DNA of 64,000 bases, taken from Stanieria sp964562685 (GTDB lineage Bacteria > Cyanobacteriota > Cyanobacteriia > Cyanobacteriales > Xenococcaceae). The stretch is from NCBI GenBank assembly GCA_964562685.1, contig CAZLUP010000001.1, positions 1-64,000 of the forward strand, read 5' to 3'. Under the pieces are notes generated by a model. It did not search any database. It had not been told where the DNA came from and saw only the letters and a program-made list of their open reading frames with translations. A program made the position numbers and the translations under genes. Shown here piece by piece: positions 1 to 8,221 of this stretch (positions are counted from its first letter, which is position 1; the number at the start of each line of letters is the position of its first letter).

Positions 1-56
1 GTTAGCAAGGGCGATTGAACTGAGAATCCCCCACTTTAGTGGCGGGAGTCGTCAAA
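1..56 (+). mobile_element. Possible right-end remnant of an IS200/IS605-type element
   Basis: A stem-loop lies at about 26-45: CCCCCACT, a two-base loop, then AGTGGCGGG, which pairs over 8 bp with one bulged C. It sits in a context (GAATCCCCCAC...GGGAGTCGTCA) that resembles the subterminal hairpin at the right end of IS200/IS605-family elements in cyanobacteria. No transposase is inside the window, so a tnpA or tnpB gene would have to lie to the left. The hairpin could instead be a transcription terminator of an upstream gene. Confidence 0.35.
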
Positions 57-86
57 AAACCGATCAGTTATAGACACTAATGTAAG

Positions 87-488
87 ATGCCTAAGCTATT
101 CAAAAATCTCACCAAAGTTGGTCTTGTAAGTATCGCGATCGCAAACTTTACCATTGCTCTTCCCAAACCTGCTGCTAGTCAGTTGTTGCCTCAAGTTTGG
201 GGAACAGTCGGTACTAAGGATGATGATATTAGTTATGGTGCTGGAGTTAGATTACTTAATTTCGGTGTGGAAGTAGGCACAGGAGAAGAAGGTGCCACAG
301 GAGGAGATATTTTAACTTTCTTTCCTTTGCCTATTGTTTCTCCCTATGTTGGTTTAGGTATTTATTCTGGTGATGATACTGTGGCTTATTCTGGAGGAGT
401 GCATATTAATCCTCCTGGTCATTTTTTCTTTGGTGCAGGTTATCATTCAATTCGTGGTATTAATGGAAAAATAGGCTTCAAATTTTAA
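87..488 (+). CDS. Small exported protein, probable beta-rich envelope protein
   Basis: This is a 133-residue protein of unrecognised family. Residues 1-31 form a signal peptide: basic start (MPKLFKNLTK), hydrophobic core (VGLVSIAIANFTIAL) and an Ala-rich cleavage region (KPAAS). The mature part is rich in Gly, aromatic residues and alternating polar/hydrophobic stretches (for example ISYGAGVRLLNFGVEVG), and the chain ends in Phe (GKIGFKF). Both features suit a small outer-membrane or periplasmic beta-sheet protein. The function is unknown. It stands alone, convergent with the amino-acid permease gene and separated from it by a heptamer repeat tract. Confidence 0.6.
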   Translation: MPKLFKNLTKVGLVSIAIANFTIALPKPAASQLLPQVWGTVGTKDDDISYGAGVRLLNFGVEVGTGEEGATGGDILTFFPLPIVSPYVGLGIYSGDDTVAYSGGVHINPPGHFFFGAGYHSIRGINGKIGFKF

Positions 489-548
489 TCCAGTGATGTT
501 GAGTTAATTAGGGAAGAGGAAACAGAAATAAATATTCCTTTTTTTGCC

Positions 549-576
549 TTTTTACTTTTTACTTTTTACTTTTTAC
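549..576. repeat. Heptamer tandem repeat (TTTTTAC x4)
   Basis: Four consecutive perfect copies of TTTTTAC fill 549-576, between two convergent genes. Short tandem heptamers of this kind are common in cyanobacterial intergenic DNA. No function is visible. Confidence 0.85.
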
Positions 577-583
577 TTACTCC

Positions 584-1789
584 TCATCTTCCTTGATGGC
601 TAGAAGTACCTAGTTGCTGTTCTAGTTTTCTAGAAGCAACGGACATCGAATAACAACAAATCCAATAGATCGCAGCAATAAATATATATACTTCTCCATA
701 ACGTCCCAAAAACTTAGGATTAGCCAAAATCGCTTGGGAAATACCTAGTAAATCTACTAATCCGACAATTGCCAGTAAAGATGTATCTTTAAACAAACTG
801 ATAAACTGTCCCACAATACTGGGAATTACTGCTTTAAGTGCTTGAGGCAAAATAATAAATACTAAAGTTAAAACAGGATTTAAACCTAATGCTTTAGCTG
901 CTTCAGTTTGTCCGCGAGGAATTGATTGCAAACCACCACGAACATTTTCTGCCAAATAAGCAGAACTAAAAATTGTAAATCCTGCGATCGCTCTAACAAC
1001 TCGGTCTGGTCTGACATAACTTGGTAATACCAAAGGTAACATTACCTGTGCCATGAACAAAATTCCGATTAAAGGTAAACCCCGAATTACTTCGATATAA
1101 GCAATTGATAACCATCTGATTACAGGTAAATTGCTTTGTCTTCCCAAAGCTAACAAAACCCCTAGCGGAAAACAAAGAACAATACTAACCACCGCCACCA
1201 AAATAGTTAAAATTAATCCGCTCAGATTATCTAATTTAACGTTACTTACGCCTAAAAGTAGCCAAAGATTGAGAAAAAAAGCTAGCAACCAAAGTAAAGG
1301 TACCCAAGTCTTTAATTGAGGTATCTTTTTACCTAATTGTTTGCCCAGGATTCCCGCGATCGCAAATCCAATGATCATTCCTACTAAAATTAAACTAGAT
1401 TGTTGTCCCACAGGTAGAGCGATCGCAATACAAGTAGCTGTAATAATACCCAAAAGAATTAAAATTTGGCGATTAAATAAATTAGAACTTTCCTGAACTA
1501 AAACGCCCCAAGAAATCCCTCCCAAACCAACAATTACACCTAATGTTGCCCAAGTTCGCCAGATATCTTTGATAGGATAGCGACCAATAAAAAATAAGCG
1601 CAAATTAAGATCTATTACTTGCCATTGAGCTTGAAAAAATGCCCAACGAATTAAACCGAATCCAAGCCAATAAATCAGAGACAAACTAACAATAGTAAGA
1701 AGACTATTGTACCAACTACTAAATAGATTGTTCTTTAACCATCTGCCTAAATTAATTTGCTCTACAGGTTTAAGATTGGTTGCGCTCAT
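584..1789 (-). CDS. Polar amino-acid ABC transporter permease (His/Glu/Gln/Arg family)
   Basis: This 401-residue inner-membrane protein is an AapM/NatH-like permease of the polar amino-acid uptake family. The C-terminal half (about 185-395) is the typical permease domain. It starts with the GxLLALGR-type segment (PLGVLLALGRQS) and the EAA loop that contacts the ATPase reads EAAKALGLNP with ILPQAL after it. The N-terminal half holds extra hydrophobic segments and a periplasmic loop, as in the larger AapM subunits. The expected partners (second permease, ATPase, binding protein) are not adjacent on either side, so it probably works with subunits encoded elsewhere. The substrate cannot be read from the sequence. 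Confidence 0.85.
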   Translation of the reverse strand: MSATNLKPVEQINLGRWLKNNLFSSWYNSLLTIVSLSLIYWLGFGLIRWAFFQAQWQVIDLNLRLFFIGRYPIKDIWRTWATLGVIVGLGGISWGVLVQESSNLFNRQILILLGIITATCIAIALPVGQQSSLILVGMIIGFAIAGILGKQLGKKIPQLKTWVPLLWLLAFFLNLWLLLGVSNVKLDNLSGLILTILVAVVSIVLCFPLGVLLALGRQSNLPVIRWLSIAYIEVIRGLPLIGILFMAQVMLPLVLPSYVRPDRVVRAIAGFTIFSSAYLAENVRGGLQSIPRGQTEAAKALGLNPVLTLVFIILPQALKAVIPSIVGQFISLFKDTSLLAIVGLVDLLGISQAILANPKFLGRYGEVYIFIAAIYWICCYSMSVASRKLEQQLGTSSHQGR

Positions 1790-1919
1790 AATAAATTATT
1801 TGAGATATTTCGCAGATTTGATCTCCCAAAATTTTAATCAATAAACTAATTATTTAATGACCACTCTCAACAAGTTACCTTTTTCAACCAAATATGGTAT
1901 TAGTTAAATTGAACTTTAT

Positions 1920-1953
1920 TTAAAATAATTTTCAATAAAAATAATTATTTTAA
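1920..1953. promoter_or_regulatory. 11-bp inverted repeat upstream of the multicopper oxidase gene
   Basis: TTAAAATAATT at 1920-1930 is repeated exactly in inverse orientation as AATTATTTTAA at 1943-1953, with a 12-nt AT spacer. It ends 25 nt before the start codon of the multicopper oxidase gene. An AT-rich dyad in this position suits a repressor site, for instance of the Fur type, or a promoter region, but the local base composition makes chance dyads likely. Confidence 0.35.
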
Positions 1954-1978
1954 GTAATTCACATAACATTCATCATTA

Positions 1979-2980
1979 ATGCTACCTTCATCCAAACTTA
2001 TCAATCAACTTTCTTGGACACGTCGTCAGTTATTAGTGCGAGGATTTACAGCTTTGGGAGCTTCAGCACTAGGAACAGCAATAACTCTCAAAAATAATCG
2101 TTCTTTAGCTGCTGCCAAAATTCCACCAATCAAAGAAACTACTTCTACTTCTAATCTAGGGTTTAATCCCATGTCTATCTTGCGAGACTTTGATTATGGC
2201 AAAGTTAAACGAGAAAATGGACGTACCATCAGAGAATTTGAAGTAACTGCTAATAGCTCTCCCATTCAACTCAATAGTGCTATTTCTTTTGTTAGTTGGA
2301 GCTTAAATAATCGCGTACCAGGTCCTACTTTTAGAGCCAAAGAAGGTGAGATAATTCGGGTGATTTTCCATAACAATGATGGTACTTCCCATAGTATTCA
2401 CTTTCATGGCAATCATTTACCAGAAATGGACGGTATTAAGCCGATTCGTCGTGGTCAGACAACAGTTTATGAATTTGAAGCTAAACCTTATGGCGTTCAT
2501 CCTTATCACTGCCATGTTGCGCCAATTACTCGTCATGTCGGCAAAGGGTTATATGGTTTACTTATCATCGATCCGCCTCAAGGTCGTCCACCTGCTGATG
2601 AGATGATTCTGGTGATGAATGGTTATGACCTAGATGATAACGAACAAAATGAACTCTATGCATTTAATGGCATTCCTAACTATTATCGAGATAATCCGAT
2701 CGCAATTTATCAAAATCAATTAATCCGAATTTACCTGTTGAATATGATTGAGTTCGATCCAGCTATCACCTTTCATATCCACGCTAATATGTTTCAAGTT
2801 TATCGCACGGGTAGAACTTTAAAACCTAGTGAAGAAAGTGATGTCATTACTCTCGGTACAGCAGAACGACATATTTTAGAGTTTACCTATACTTATCCTG
2901 GTAGATATATGTTTCATCCCCATCAGGATTACATTGCCGAAAACGGTTGTATGGGTTGGTTTGAAGTTATTCCAAGTTAA
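1979..2980 (+). CDS. Two-domain multicopper oxidase, Tat-exported
   Basis: This 333-residue copper oxidase has a twin-arginine signal (TRRQLLVRGFTALGASALG, Arg15-Arg16) and so should be folded before export to the periplasm. Two cupredoxin domains follow. Domain 1 holds the HSIHFHG motif (His138, 141, 143) and HPYHCH (His177, Cys178, His179) plus His186, so it contains a type 1 copper Cys as well as trinuclear-site histidines. Domain 2 has HIH (266-268) and HPH (313-315) with no Cys in the second motif. This fits the two-domain class with type 1 copper only in domain 1. The substrate is unknown: ferroxidase, cuprous oxidase or a phenol oxidase are all possible. The next two genes also look metal-related. 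NirK is less likely because HCH, not HC alone, is present. Confidence 0.85.
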   Translation: MLPSSKLINQLSWTRRQLLVRGFTALGASALGTAITLKNNRSLAAAKIPPIKETTSTSNLGFNPMSILRDFDYGKVKRENGRTIREFEVTANSSPIQLNSAISFVSWSLNNRVPGPTFRAKEGEIIRVIFHNNDGTSHSIHFHGNHLPEMDGIKPIRRGQTTVYEFEAKPYGVHPYHCHVAPITRHVGKGLYGLLIIDPPQGRPPADEMILVMNGYDLDDNEQNELYAFNGIPNYYRDNPIAIYQNQLIRIYLLNMIEFDPAITFHIHANMFQVYRTGRTLKPSEESDVITLGTAERHILEFTYTYPGRYMFHPHQDYIAENGCMGWFEVIPS

Positions 2981-3069
2981 CTAAACAACAAATTATTTCC
3001 TACTAATTGACAAAGAATAGCATTACCAGTAATCTATCACTTCAGCACTGATATAAATTAGCAATTGTT

Positions 3070-3948
3070 ATGAAAAATCAATTAAAACCCGTAGAGTTAT
3101 TTTTAGCGGTGAGTTTTGCAACTAGTGTCGGTGTTGGTAGTGCATTTGCTGCTAATACTACCAATCAAGATTATGAAATATTTAATCAATCAACTTCTGA
3201 AACCTTACCTTTTTTAGCTCAAAATACTCACGGTGGTGAAGGCAGCCACGGCGGTGAAGGTGGTGAAGGCGGTGAAGGCGGCGAAGGTGGCGAAGGCGGT
3301 GAAGCTGCTACAAGCAGTGGTAACCCTGATGTTGATTATGTAACTACATTAGGATTAATGAAAGGTCATTTAATCGTCGCCGAAGAATTACTTGCAGCAG
3401 GTAACTATACCGAAGCAGAAGTTCATATCGCACATCCTGTCGAAGAATTATATGGTGCGATTGAAACAGAATTACCAGAGCGTAACGTACCTGATTTTAG
3501 AGCTACTTTAACAGAAATGCAAGATTTATCAAAATCAGCACCAGACTCTCCTCAGATGAAAGAAGCGTTTAACAAATCGATGGAGTCAATCGATCAAGCC
3601 ATTGCTGCTATTCCTCAAGAGCAATTACAATCCCCTGAATTTGTCATGGATGTAATGGTGGAGATGTTAAACACCGCAGCAGATGAATACGAAGCTGCGA
3701 TCGCAGACAATAAATTTGTTGAAATTGTAGAATATCAAGACTCTAGAGGATTTGTTCTTTATAGCGAACAACTTTATCAAAATATTAGCGATCAGATGAG
3801 TCAAGAAAAGCCTGAAAATCATCAAATCATTCAGGATACTTTAGCAGATCTTAAAACCGCTTGGCCTTCTGTAACACCTCCTGAAACTCCGATTAAATCT
3901 AGTTCAGAAGTTCGTGGCTTAGTTTCAGTAATTGAATTAAACAAATAA
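3070..3948 (+). CDS. Exported helical protein with His/Gly/Glu repeat
   Basis: This 292-residue protein has a signal peptide (1-28, ending SAFAA). A low-complexity tract at about 54-78 follows, starting HGGEGSHGGE and continuing as repeated GGE. The rest is predicted to be alpha-helical, with acidic and His-containing helices: KGHLIVAEELL, AEVHIAHPVEELY and EYQDSRGFV. I do not recognise the family with confidence. The helical part, with paired Glu/His and the EYQDSRGF segment, recalls imelysin/EfeO-like or Ftr1-associated periplasmic helical domains, which handle iron; this is inference only. It follows the multicopper oxidase by 89 nt and precedes the PiuC-like oxygenase, which supports a metal role. 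The repeat is built from 9-bp DNA units. Confidence 0.7.
   Translation: MKNQLKPVELFLAVSFATSVGVGSAFAANTTNQDYEIFNQSTSETLPFLAQNTHGGEGSHGGEGGEGGEGGEGGEGGEAATSSGNPDVDYVTTLGLMKGHLIVAEELLAAGNYTEAEVHIAHPVEELYGAIETELPERNVPDFRATLTEMQDLSKSAPDSPQMKEAFNKSMESIDQAIAAIPQEQLQSPEFVMDVMVEMLNTAADEYEAAIADNKFVEIVEYQDSRGFVLYSEQLYQNISDQMSQEKPENHQIIQDTLADLKTAWPSVTPPETPIKSSSEVRGLVSVIELNK
3232..3306 (+). repeat. 9-bp coding tandem repeat (GGCGGTGAA-type)
   Basis: Imperfect copies of GGYGGYGAA run in frame and encode the Gly-Gly-Glu tract of the exported helical protein. Third-position differences between units suggest a settled array rather than a fresh slippage product. Confidence 0.8.
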
Positions 3949-4026
3949 ATTTTGTTCTTCTGGAGTAGAAGCGATCAATTCATTTTGTATATATCAGTAA
4001 AATTTGTTGATTTTGGTTACATTACA

Positions 4027-4698
4027 ATGATTTTCTCAATTCCTAACTTGCTCACTCCAGAAGAATTAACAGAAATTACCACTACTCTGGCAGAGGCGGA
4101 ATTTGTCGATGGGAAACTAACTGCAGGATGGCACGCCAAATTAGTTAAAAACAATCAGCAGTTAAAACAAGGAACTACTCAAGTTAAAAAACTCAAAGAA
4201 AAAGTCATTACAGCATTAAATCGAAATGCTTTATTCCAAACTGCTATTTATCCCAAAGCAATTCATTCTCTGATTTTTAGTCGTTATCAAGTAGGAATGT
4301 CTTATGATCGCCATGTAGATAATGCCTTCATGGGAAGTTCGACTATTTATCGTTCGGATGTTTCTTTCACCTTATTTTTGCAATCTCCTTCGACTTATCA
4401 GGGAGGAGAATTAGTCATTGAAGGTGCAGACGATGAAAAAGCTTATAAGTTGGAAGCTGGCGCAGCAATTGTCTATCCTTCGACTACTTTGCATCGAGTT
4501 GAGGAAGTGACAAAAGGAACTCGTTTAGTAGCAGTAGGTTGGGTACAAAGTTTAATTAGAGATGCTAGTGAAAGAGAAATTCTGTTTGATTTAGAGACAG
4601 CTAGACGTAGTATTTTTGCCAGAGAAGGAAAAACCCCAGAGTTCGATCTACTTTCCAAAAGTATTGCCAATCTGTTACGGAAGTGGGGAGATATTTAA
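4027..4698 (+). CDS. PiuC/YbiX-like PKHD-type Fe(II)/2-oxoglutarate oxygenase
   Basis: The protein is 223 residues when started at the ATG giving MIFSIPNLLTPEEL. An in-frame TTG further upstream would add 25 residues without family resemblance, so the ATG at 4027 is preferred. Iron ligands are visible as His96-x-Asp98 (YDRHVDN) and His156 (STTLHRV); Arg166 (KGTRLVAV) is the likely 2-oxoglutarate anchor. These positions match the YbiX/PiuC family closely. Members are often linked to iron uptake, though their hydroxylation substrate is not established. It lies downstream of the multicopper oxidase and the repeat protein on the same strand and may share their transcript. Confidence 0.88.
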   Translation: MIFSIPNLLTPEELTEITTTLAEAEFVDGKLTAGWHAKLVKNNQQLKQGTTQVKKLKEKVITALNRNALFQTAIYPKAIHSLIFSRYQVGMSYDRHVDNAFMGSSTIYRSDVSFTLFLQSPSTYQGGELVIEGADDEKAYKLEAGAAIVYPSTTLHRVEEVTKGTRLVAVGWVQSLIRDASEREILFDLETARRSIFAREGKTPEFDLLSKSIANLLRKWGDI

Positions 4699-4852
4699 TA
4701 TCAACCAAGAATGTTCTGTAATTTGGTAATTCATACAAGCATCCTTTGATTACTAAAAGCGAGTAGCTACCATGAATAAATTTGGATAGTACTCGCTATT
4801 TCAAGATAATTAAACGGCTCTTAGCAGTCGCAAAAAGATTCAAGCTTGACAA

Positions 4853-6250
4853 TTAAGACTCTGCTAAATCTGCTTGTTCGATAGCTTCTTCATCTCCTTT
4901 AAAAGCCCAACGTAATAAAGGTGGTGCTAAAAAAGTAGTTAAAATTACCATAATAATAATTGCAGCTTCTAAAGGTTTACTCAGCACACCACTAGCTGAA
5001 CCAATCCCAGCAAATACTAATCCTACTTCACCACGAGGAATCATACCGACTCCAATTGCGATCCGATTAATTTGCGGTTGATTAAAAACTGCCCAACCAG
5101 TGATCACTTTACCAATAATTGCCACCACAATTAAAAAAGCAGCAATAACTAAGCCTTCACGATTTTCAGGAATAGCTGGATTGAGTACCCCCAAATCTGC
5201 TTTAGCACCGACAGTTACAAAGAAAATCGGCACTAAAATATCAGCAATAGGCATTACCTGTTGATCGAGTTCTTTTCGTTTATCAGTTTCATCTAGAACT
5301 AAACCCGCAGCAAAAGCACCTAAAATCGCTTCCAAATGAATCGCATTAGCTACAAATGCCATCGAGAAAGCAAAAACAAGCGCAGGAATAACTAAATTAC
5401 CTCTAGTTTGTAGTTTATCCGCGATCGCAACAAAAGATTTATTAAAGAATTTACCTAAGAAAATTGCACCGAGAAGAAAGACAGTAGCACTGACAATCAA
5501 ATAAACCACATTGAGGATGTCTACTTCCCCTGTTTTTGCCAAACTAGCAACTACCGCTAAAACGATAATACCGAGAACATCATCAATTACCGCAGCCCCA
5601 ACAATAATTTGACCTTCTTTTGATTTGAGATGACCTAATTCCGAAAGCACTTTGGAGGTAATACCAATACTGGTAGCAGTCAGGGCAGCACCAGCAAAAA
5701 TAGCAGGAATGGCAGGCATTCCAAAAATTAACATCAAACCAATCGTACCAGCAGCAAAAGGAGCAACAACTCCGACGACAGCGACAATTGCTGCTTGATA
5801 ACCAACTTTTTGGAGTTCTCTTAAATCTGACTCTAAACCAATTTCAAATAAAAGAATAATTACCCCAAGCTCGGCTAAAACTGAAATAACTTCACTTTGG
5901 GCAGCAAAAACACTCTGAACATTTTCAGCGTTTAAACCACCAACCCATTGCAAAATGGTCATTAAAACCGAATCGCTAGCTGCTGCACCTGTTTCGGGAA
6001 AGACAATTAAATGAAAAGCAGAAACCCCGACAATTACACCACCGACTAATTCCCCCAGTACGGGAGGTAAATCAAAGTAGCGAGAAATTTCTCCTCCTAG
6101 TTTACTAGCTAGATAAATTACAACCAAACTTAATAAAACTGCTGTTAAAACCATAGTTGCATCAGCAGATTCAGTAGCAGTTGCCAGAATTGGAGTCAGT
6201 AAAATGTTTGTTAAAGAAGCAAATTTAGGAACTATTAAATCAATCATCAT
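4853..6250 (-). CDS. nhaS3: Na+/H+ antiporter, CPA2 family, NhaS3-like
   Basis: This is a polytopic antiporter of 465 residues, counted from the ATG at 6250. A TTG at 6292 would add 14 residues, which is less likely. Kef/NapA-type features include the LGELVGGVIVG segment, the ion-site region GAAVIDDVLGIIVLA with the paired Asp residues, and a later PRGEVGLVFAGIG motif. There is no C-terminal TrkA-N domain. It lies directly downstream of bicA, a pairing seen in other cyanobacteria, where the antiporter is thought to restore the Na+ gradient that drives bicarbonate uptake. The symbol rests on this context and on overall resemblance; other cyanobacterial NhaS paralogues are possible. Confidence 0.8.
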   Translation of the reverse strand: MMIDLIVPKFASLTNILLTPILATATESADATMVLTAVLLSLVVIYLASKLGGEISRYFDLPPVLGELVGGVIVGVSAFHLIVFPETGAAASDSVLMTILQWVGGLNAENVQSVFAAQSEVISVLAELGVIILLFEIGLESDLRELQKVGYQAAIVAVVGVVAPFAAGTIGLMLIFGMPAIPAIFAGAALTATSIGITSKVLSELGHLKSKEGQIIVGAAVIDDVLGIIVLAVVASLAKTGEVDILNVVYLIVSATVFLLGAIFLGKFFNKSFVAIADKLQTRGNLVIPALVFAFSMAFVANAIHLEAILGAFAAGLVLDETDKRKELDQQVMPIADILVPIFFVTVGAKADLGVLNPAIPENREGLVIAAFLIVVAIIGKVITGWAVFNQPQINRIAIGVGMIPRGEVGLVFAGIGSASGVLSKPLEAAIIIMVILTTFLAPPLLRWAFKGDEEAIEQADLAES

Positions 6251-6278
6251 TAATTTATTTGAGTTAATTGCAAACAAA

Positions 6279-6332
6279 AGTAGGGTGAGCAAAATTAATT
6301 TTTAAGTATGCTATTGGTTTGCCCACCTTACG
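6279..6332. repeat. Imperfect inverted repeat between bicA and the antiporter gene
   Basis: AGTAGGGTGAGCAAA at 6279-6293 faces TTTGCCCACCTTACG at about 6318-6332; 12 of 15 positions pair. Sequences like GTAGGGTGGGCAAA...TTTGCCCACC are dispersed repeats in many cyanobacteria. In the transcript it would form a hairpin between the two cistrons and could set their relative expression. It has no clear U-run. Confidence 0.6.
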
Positions 6333-6346
6333 AGATGAGGCAGAAA

Positions 6347-8056
6347 CTAGATGGCAGGATCTAGATTAGTAGGATAATCGCCAGTAGCATTAAAGCCAGC
6401 TTCGACTACATTGCCACCAGTTAAAGCAACAGCTTGTTGTAGTGCTTCAAGACGATTAGGAATAAAGTTTTGAGCAGGAACAAATCTTTGAATACCCAAA
6501 CGTTCTAAGCGAGTCATTACTTTCTCAGTTGCACCGACCACAAAAACATGAAGTCCTTTATCCGCAGCATCTTGAATCGCATTCTCAATTGCTAAAGCAG
6601 CGGTTACGCCTAAAATTGGCACATCACTTAAATCCATAATCAAAGCATCGGCATCAGGCATAGCTGAGTGTTCGCGAGCAATAGCTTTGGCTACTCCAAA
6701 GATCATTGGACCGCTGAGATAAAAAAGGAGGACACGACCATTAGCACGCTCTAATAATTGTTTTTCTTCTTCGTTGAGACTAATTTCATCGTCAGCATCA
6801 CTAATTGTTTTAACTTCTTGAGCGCGAAGATCGGAAAGACGTTCGATTGTTAAGATATTAGCAATAAAGACCCCAACACCAACCGCAACAATCAAGTCAA
6901 CAAAAACAGTTAGAAGTAACACACCATACATGATCAAAGTACCTTTGAGGGATACTTTGTGAGAGCGTTTGAGGAAACTCCAGTCGAGAATATCTAACCC
7001 CACTTTGAGCGCAATACCAGCTAACACTGCCATGGGAATTGGTTCGGTTAGGTTAGCAGCACCCAAAACTACTACTAATAAAATTAAGGCGCGAGTAATA
7101 CCAGATAAAGCGGAAGTAGCACCAGTCTGAATATTAACTACTGTACCCATCGTTGCACCAGCACCAGGTAATCCTCCACAGATACCAGAAACTAAGTTAC
7201 CAATACCTTGACCAATTAATTCTTTATCAGATTTGTGTTCGGTACGAGTTAAACTATCAGAGATTACTGCGGTGAGTAGGGTATCAATGCATCCCAACAT
7301 CCCTAAAACGATTGCATCAAGGAGTATTTCTGTCGTTTGAGCAGCAGTAAAAATCGGCATTTGGAATTGTGGTAATCCCATTGGAATTTCACCAATTCTT
7401 CTAATCTCTGCATTGCCAAAGAAAACCAAAGAAACTACCGTACCAATAATCAAAGCTACTAATTGAGGCGGAGCGTAGCGTTTAAATTTCGATGGCATTA
7501 AGAAAATAATTGCCAAAGTCAGGAGTCCTAATATGGCTTCTAGGGGATTGATATTGGCAAGAAGCTCAGGTATTGCCTGAACTGTACCTAACACACCTCC
7601 TTTGGGACTAGCTTGTCCAACAAAAGGCGCAATCTGAAGGATAACTAAAATCACTCCAATTCCTGACATGAAGCCAGAAATAACGCTGTAGGGCATCAGA
7701 GTGATATATTTACCCAGTTTAAAGAAACCAAACAGAATTTGAAAAATTCCTGCTAACATCACAACGGTGAAAGCCATTGCCATGCCATTTTCTGGATTAG
7801 CAGCAGTTAACTTGGCAATTACTGCTGTTATGACTACTGTCATTGGTCCTGTTGGCTCAGAAATTAGGGTTGGTGTACCGCCAAATAGAGCAGCAAAAAA
7901 GCCCACACAGACAGCACCCCACAAACCTGCGACTGGTCCTGCACCAGAAGCAACCCCGAAGGCGAGGGCTAATGGTAAGGAGACGATGGCAGTAGTTAAA
8001 CCACCAAAGAGATCTCCTCGTAAATTTCTAAAATGAATTTTGTTGGTTATGTTCAT
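6347..8056 (-). CDS. bicA: Low-affinity Na+-dependent bicarbonate transporter BicA (SulP family)
   Basis: This 569-residue SulP transporter imports HCO3- with Na+ across the plasma membrane as part of the CO2-concentrating mechanism. The start (MNITNKIHFRNLRGDLFGG) and the segments GGTPTLISEPTGPMTVV and GMLGCIDTLLTAVISDSLTR are nearly the same as I recall from characterised BicA proteins. About 14 membrane segments occupy residues 15-400. A cytoplasmic STAS domain follows, from about 430 to 545 (GRVLLFYLSGPMIFG, ADALIMDLSDVPILG). The Na+/H+ antiporter gene lies 96 nt downstream. An unusually long leader with a small ORF precedes it. Confidence 0.95.
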   Translation of the reverse strand: MNITNKIHFRNLRGDLFGGLTTAIVSLPLALAFGVASGAGPVAGLWGAVCVGFFAALFGGTPTLISEPTGPMTVVITAVIAKLTAANPENGMAMAFTVVMLAGIFQILFGFFKLGKYITLMPYSVISGFMSGIGVILVILQIAPFVGQASPKGGVLGTVQAIPELLANINPLEAILGLLTLAIIFLMPSKFKRYAPPQLVALIIGTVVSLVFFGNAEIRRIGEIPMGLPQFQMPIFTAAQTTEILLDAIVLGMLGCIDTLLTAVISDSLTRTEHKSDKELIGQGIGNLVSGICGGLPGAGATMGTVVNIQTGATSALSGITRALILLVVVLGAANLTEPIPMAVLAGIALKVGLDILDWSFLKRSHKVSLKGTLIMYGVLLLTVFVDLIVAVGVGVFIANILTIERLSDLRAQEVKTISDADDEISLNEEEKQLLERANGRVLLFYLSGPMIFGVAKAIAREHSAMPDADALIMDLSDVPILGVTAALAIENAIQDAADKGLHVFVVGATEKVMTRLERLGIQRFVPAQNFIPNRLEALQQAVALTGGNVVEAGFNATGDYPTNLDPAI

Positions 8057-8221
8057 TGTCTCTAATTGATTTTTCGTTGGAAAATCTGAAAAATGAAAAA
8101 CAAGCTGAGATTGCAGTTTGCAGAGACGAAATACATCGAAAATTGCCAGACGCGATCGCGCTATGAAAGAAATAAATAATTAAAAGATAATTAAAGATTA
8201 AAACTTTTTGTGTATCAGTAA

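Noticed and set aside
3952..4026. 25-codon N-terminal extension of the PiuC-like gene
   Set aside because: Begins with TTG, has no similarity to the family, and the known iron-site spacing matches the protein from the ATG at 4027.
4752..4802. Terminator after the PiuC-like gene
   Set aside because: AGCGAGTA and TACTCGCT pair over 8 bp but enclose a loop of more than 20 nt and no T-run follows.
7767..8036. Plus-strand frame of 89 codons over bicA
   Set aside because: It lies fully inside bicA on the other strand and has Pro/Ala/Lys-biased composition without family resemblance.
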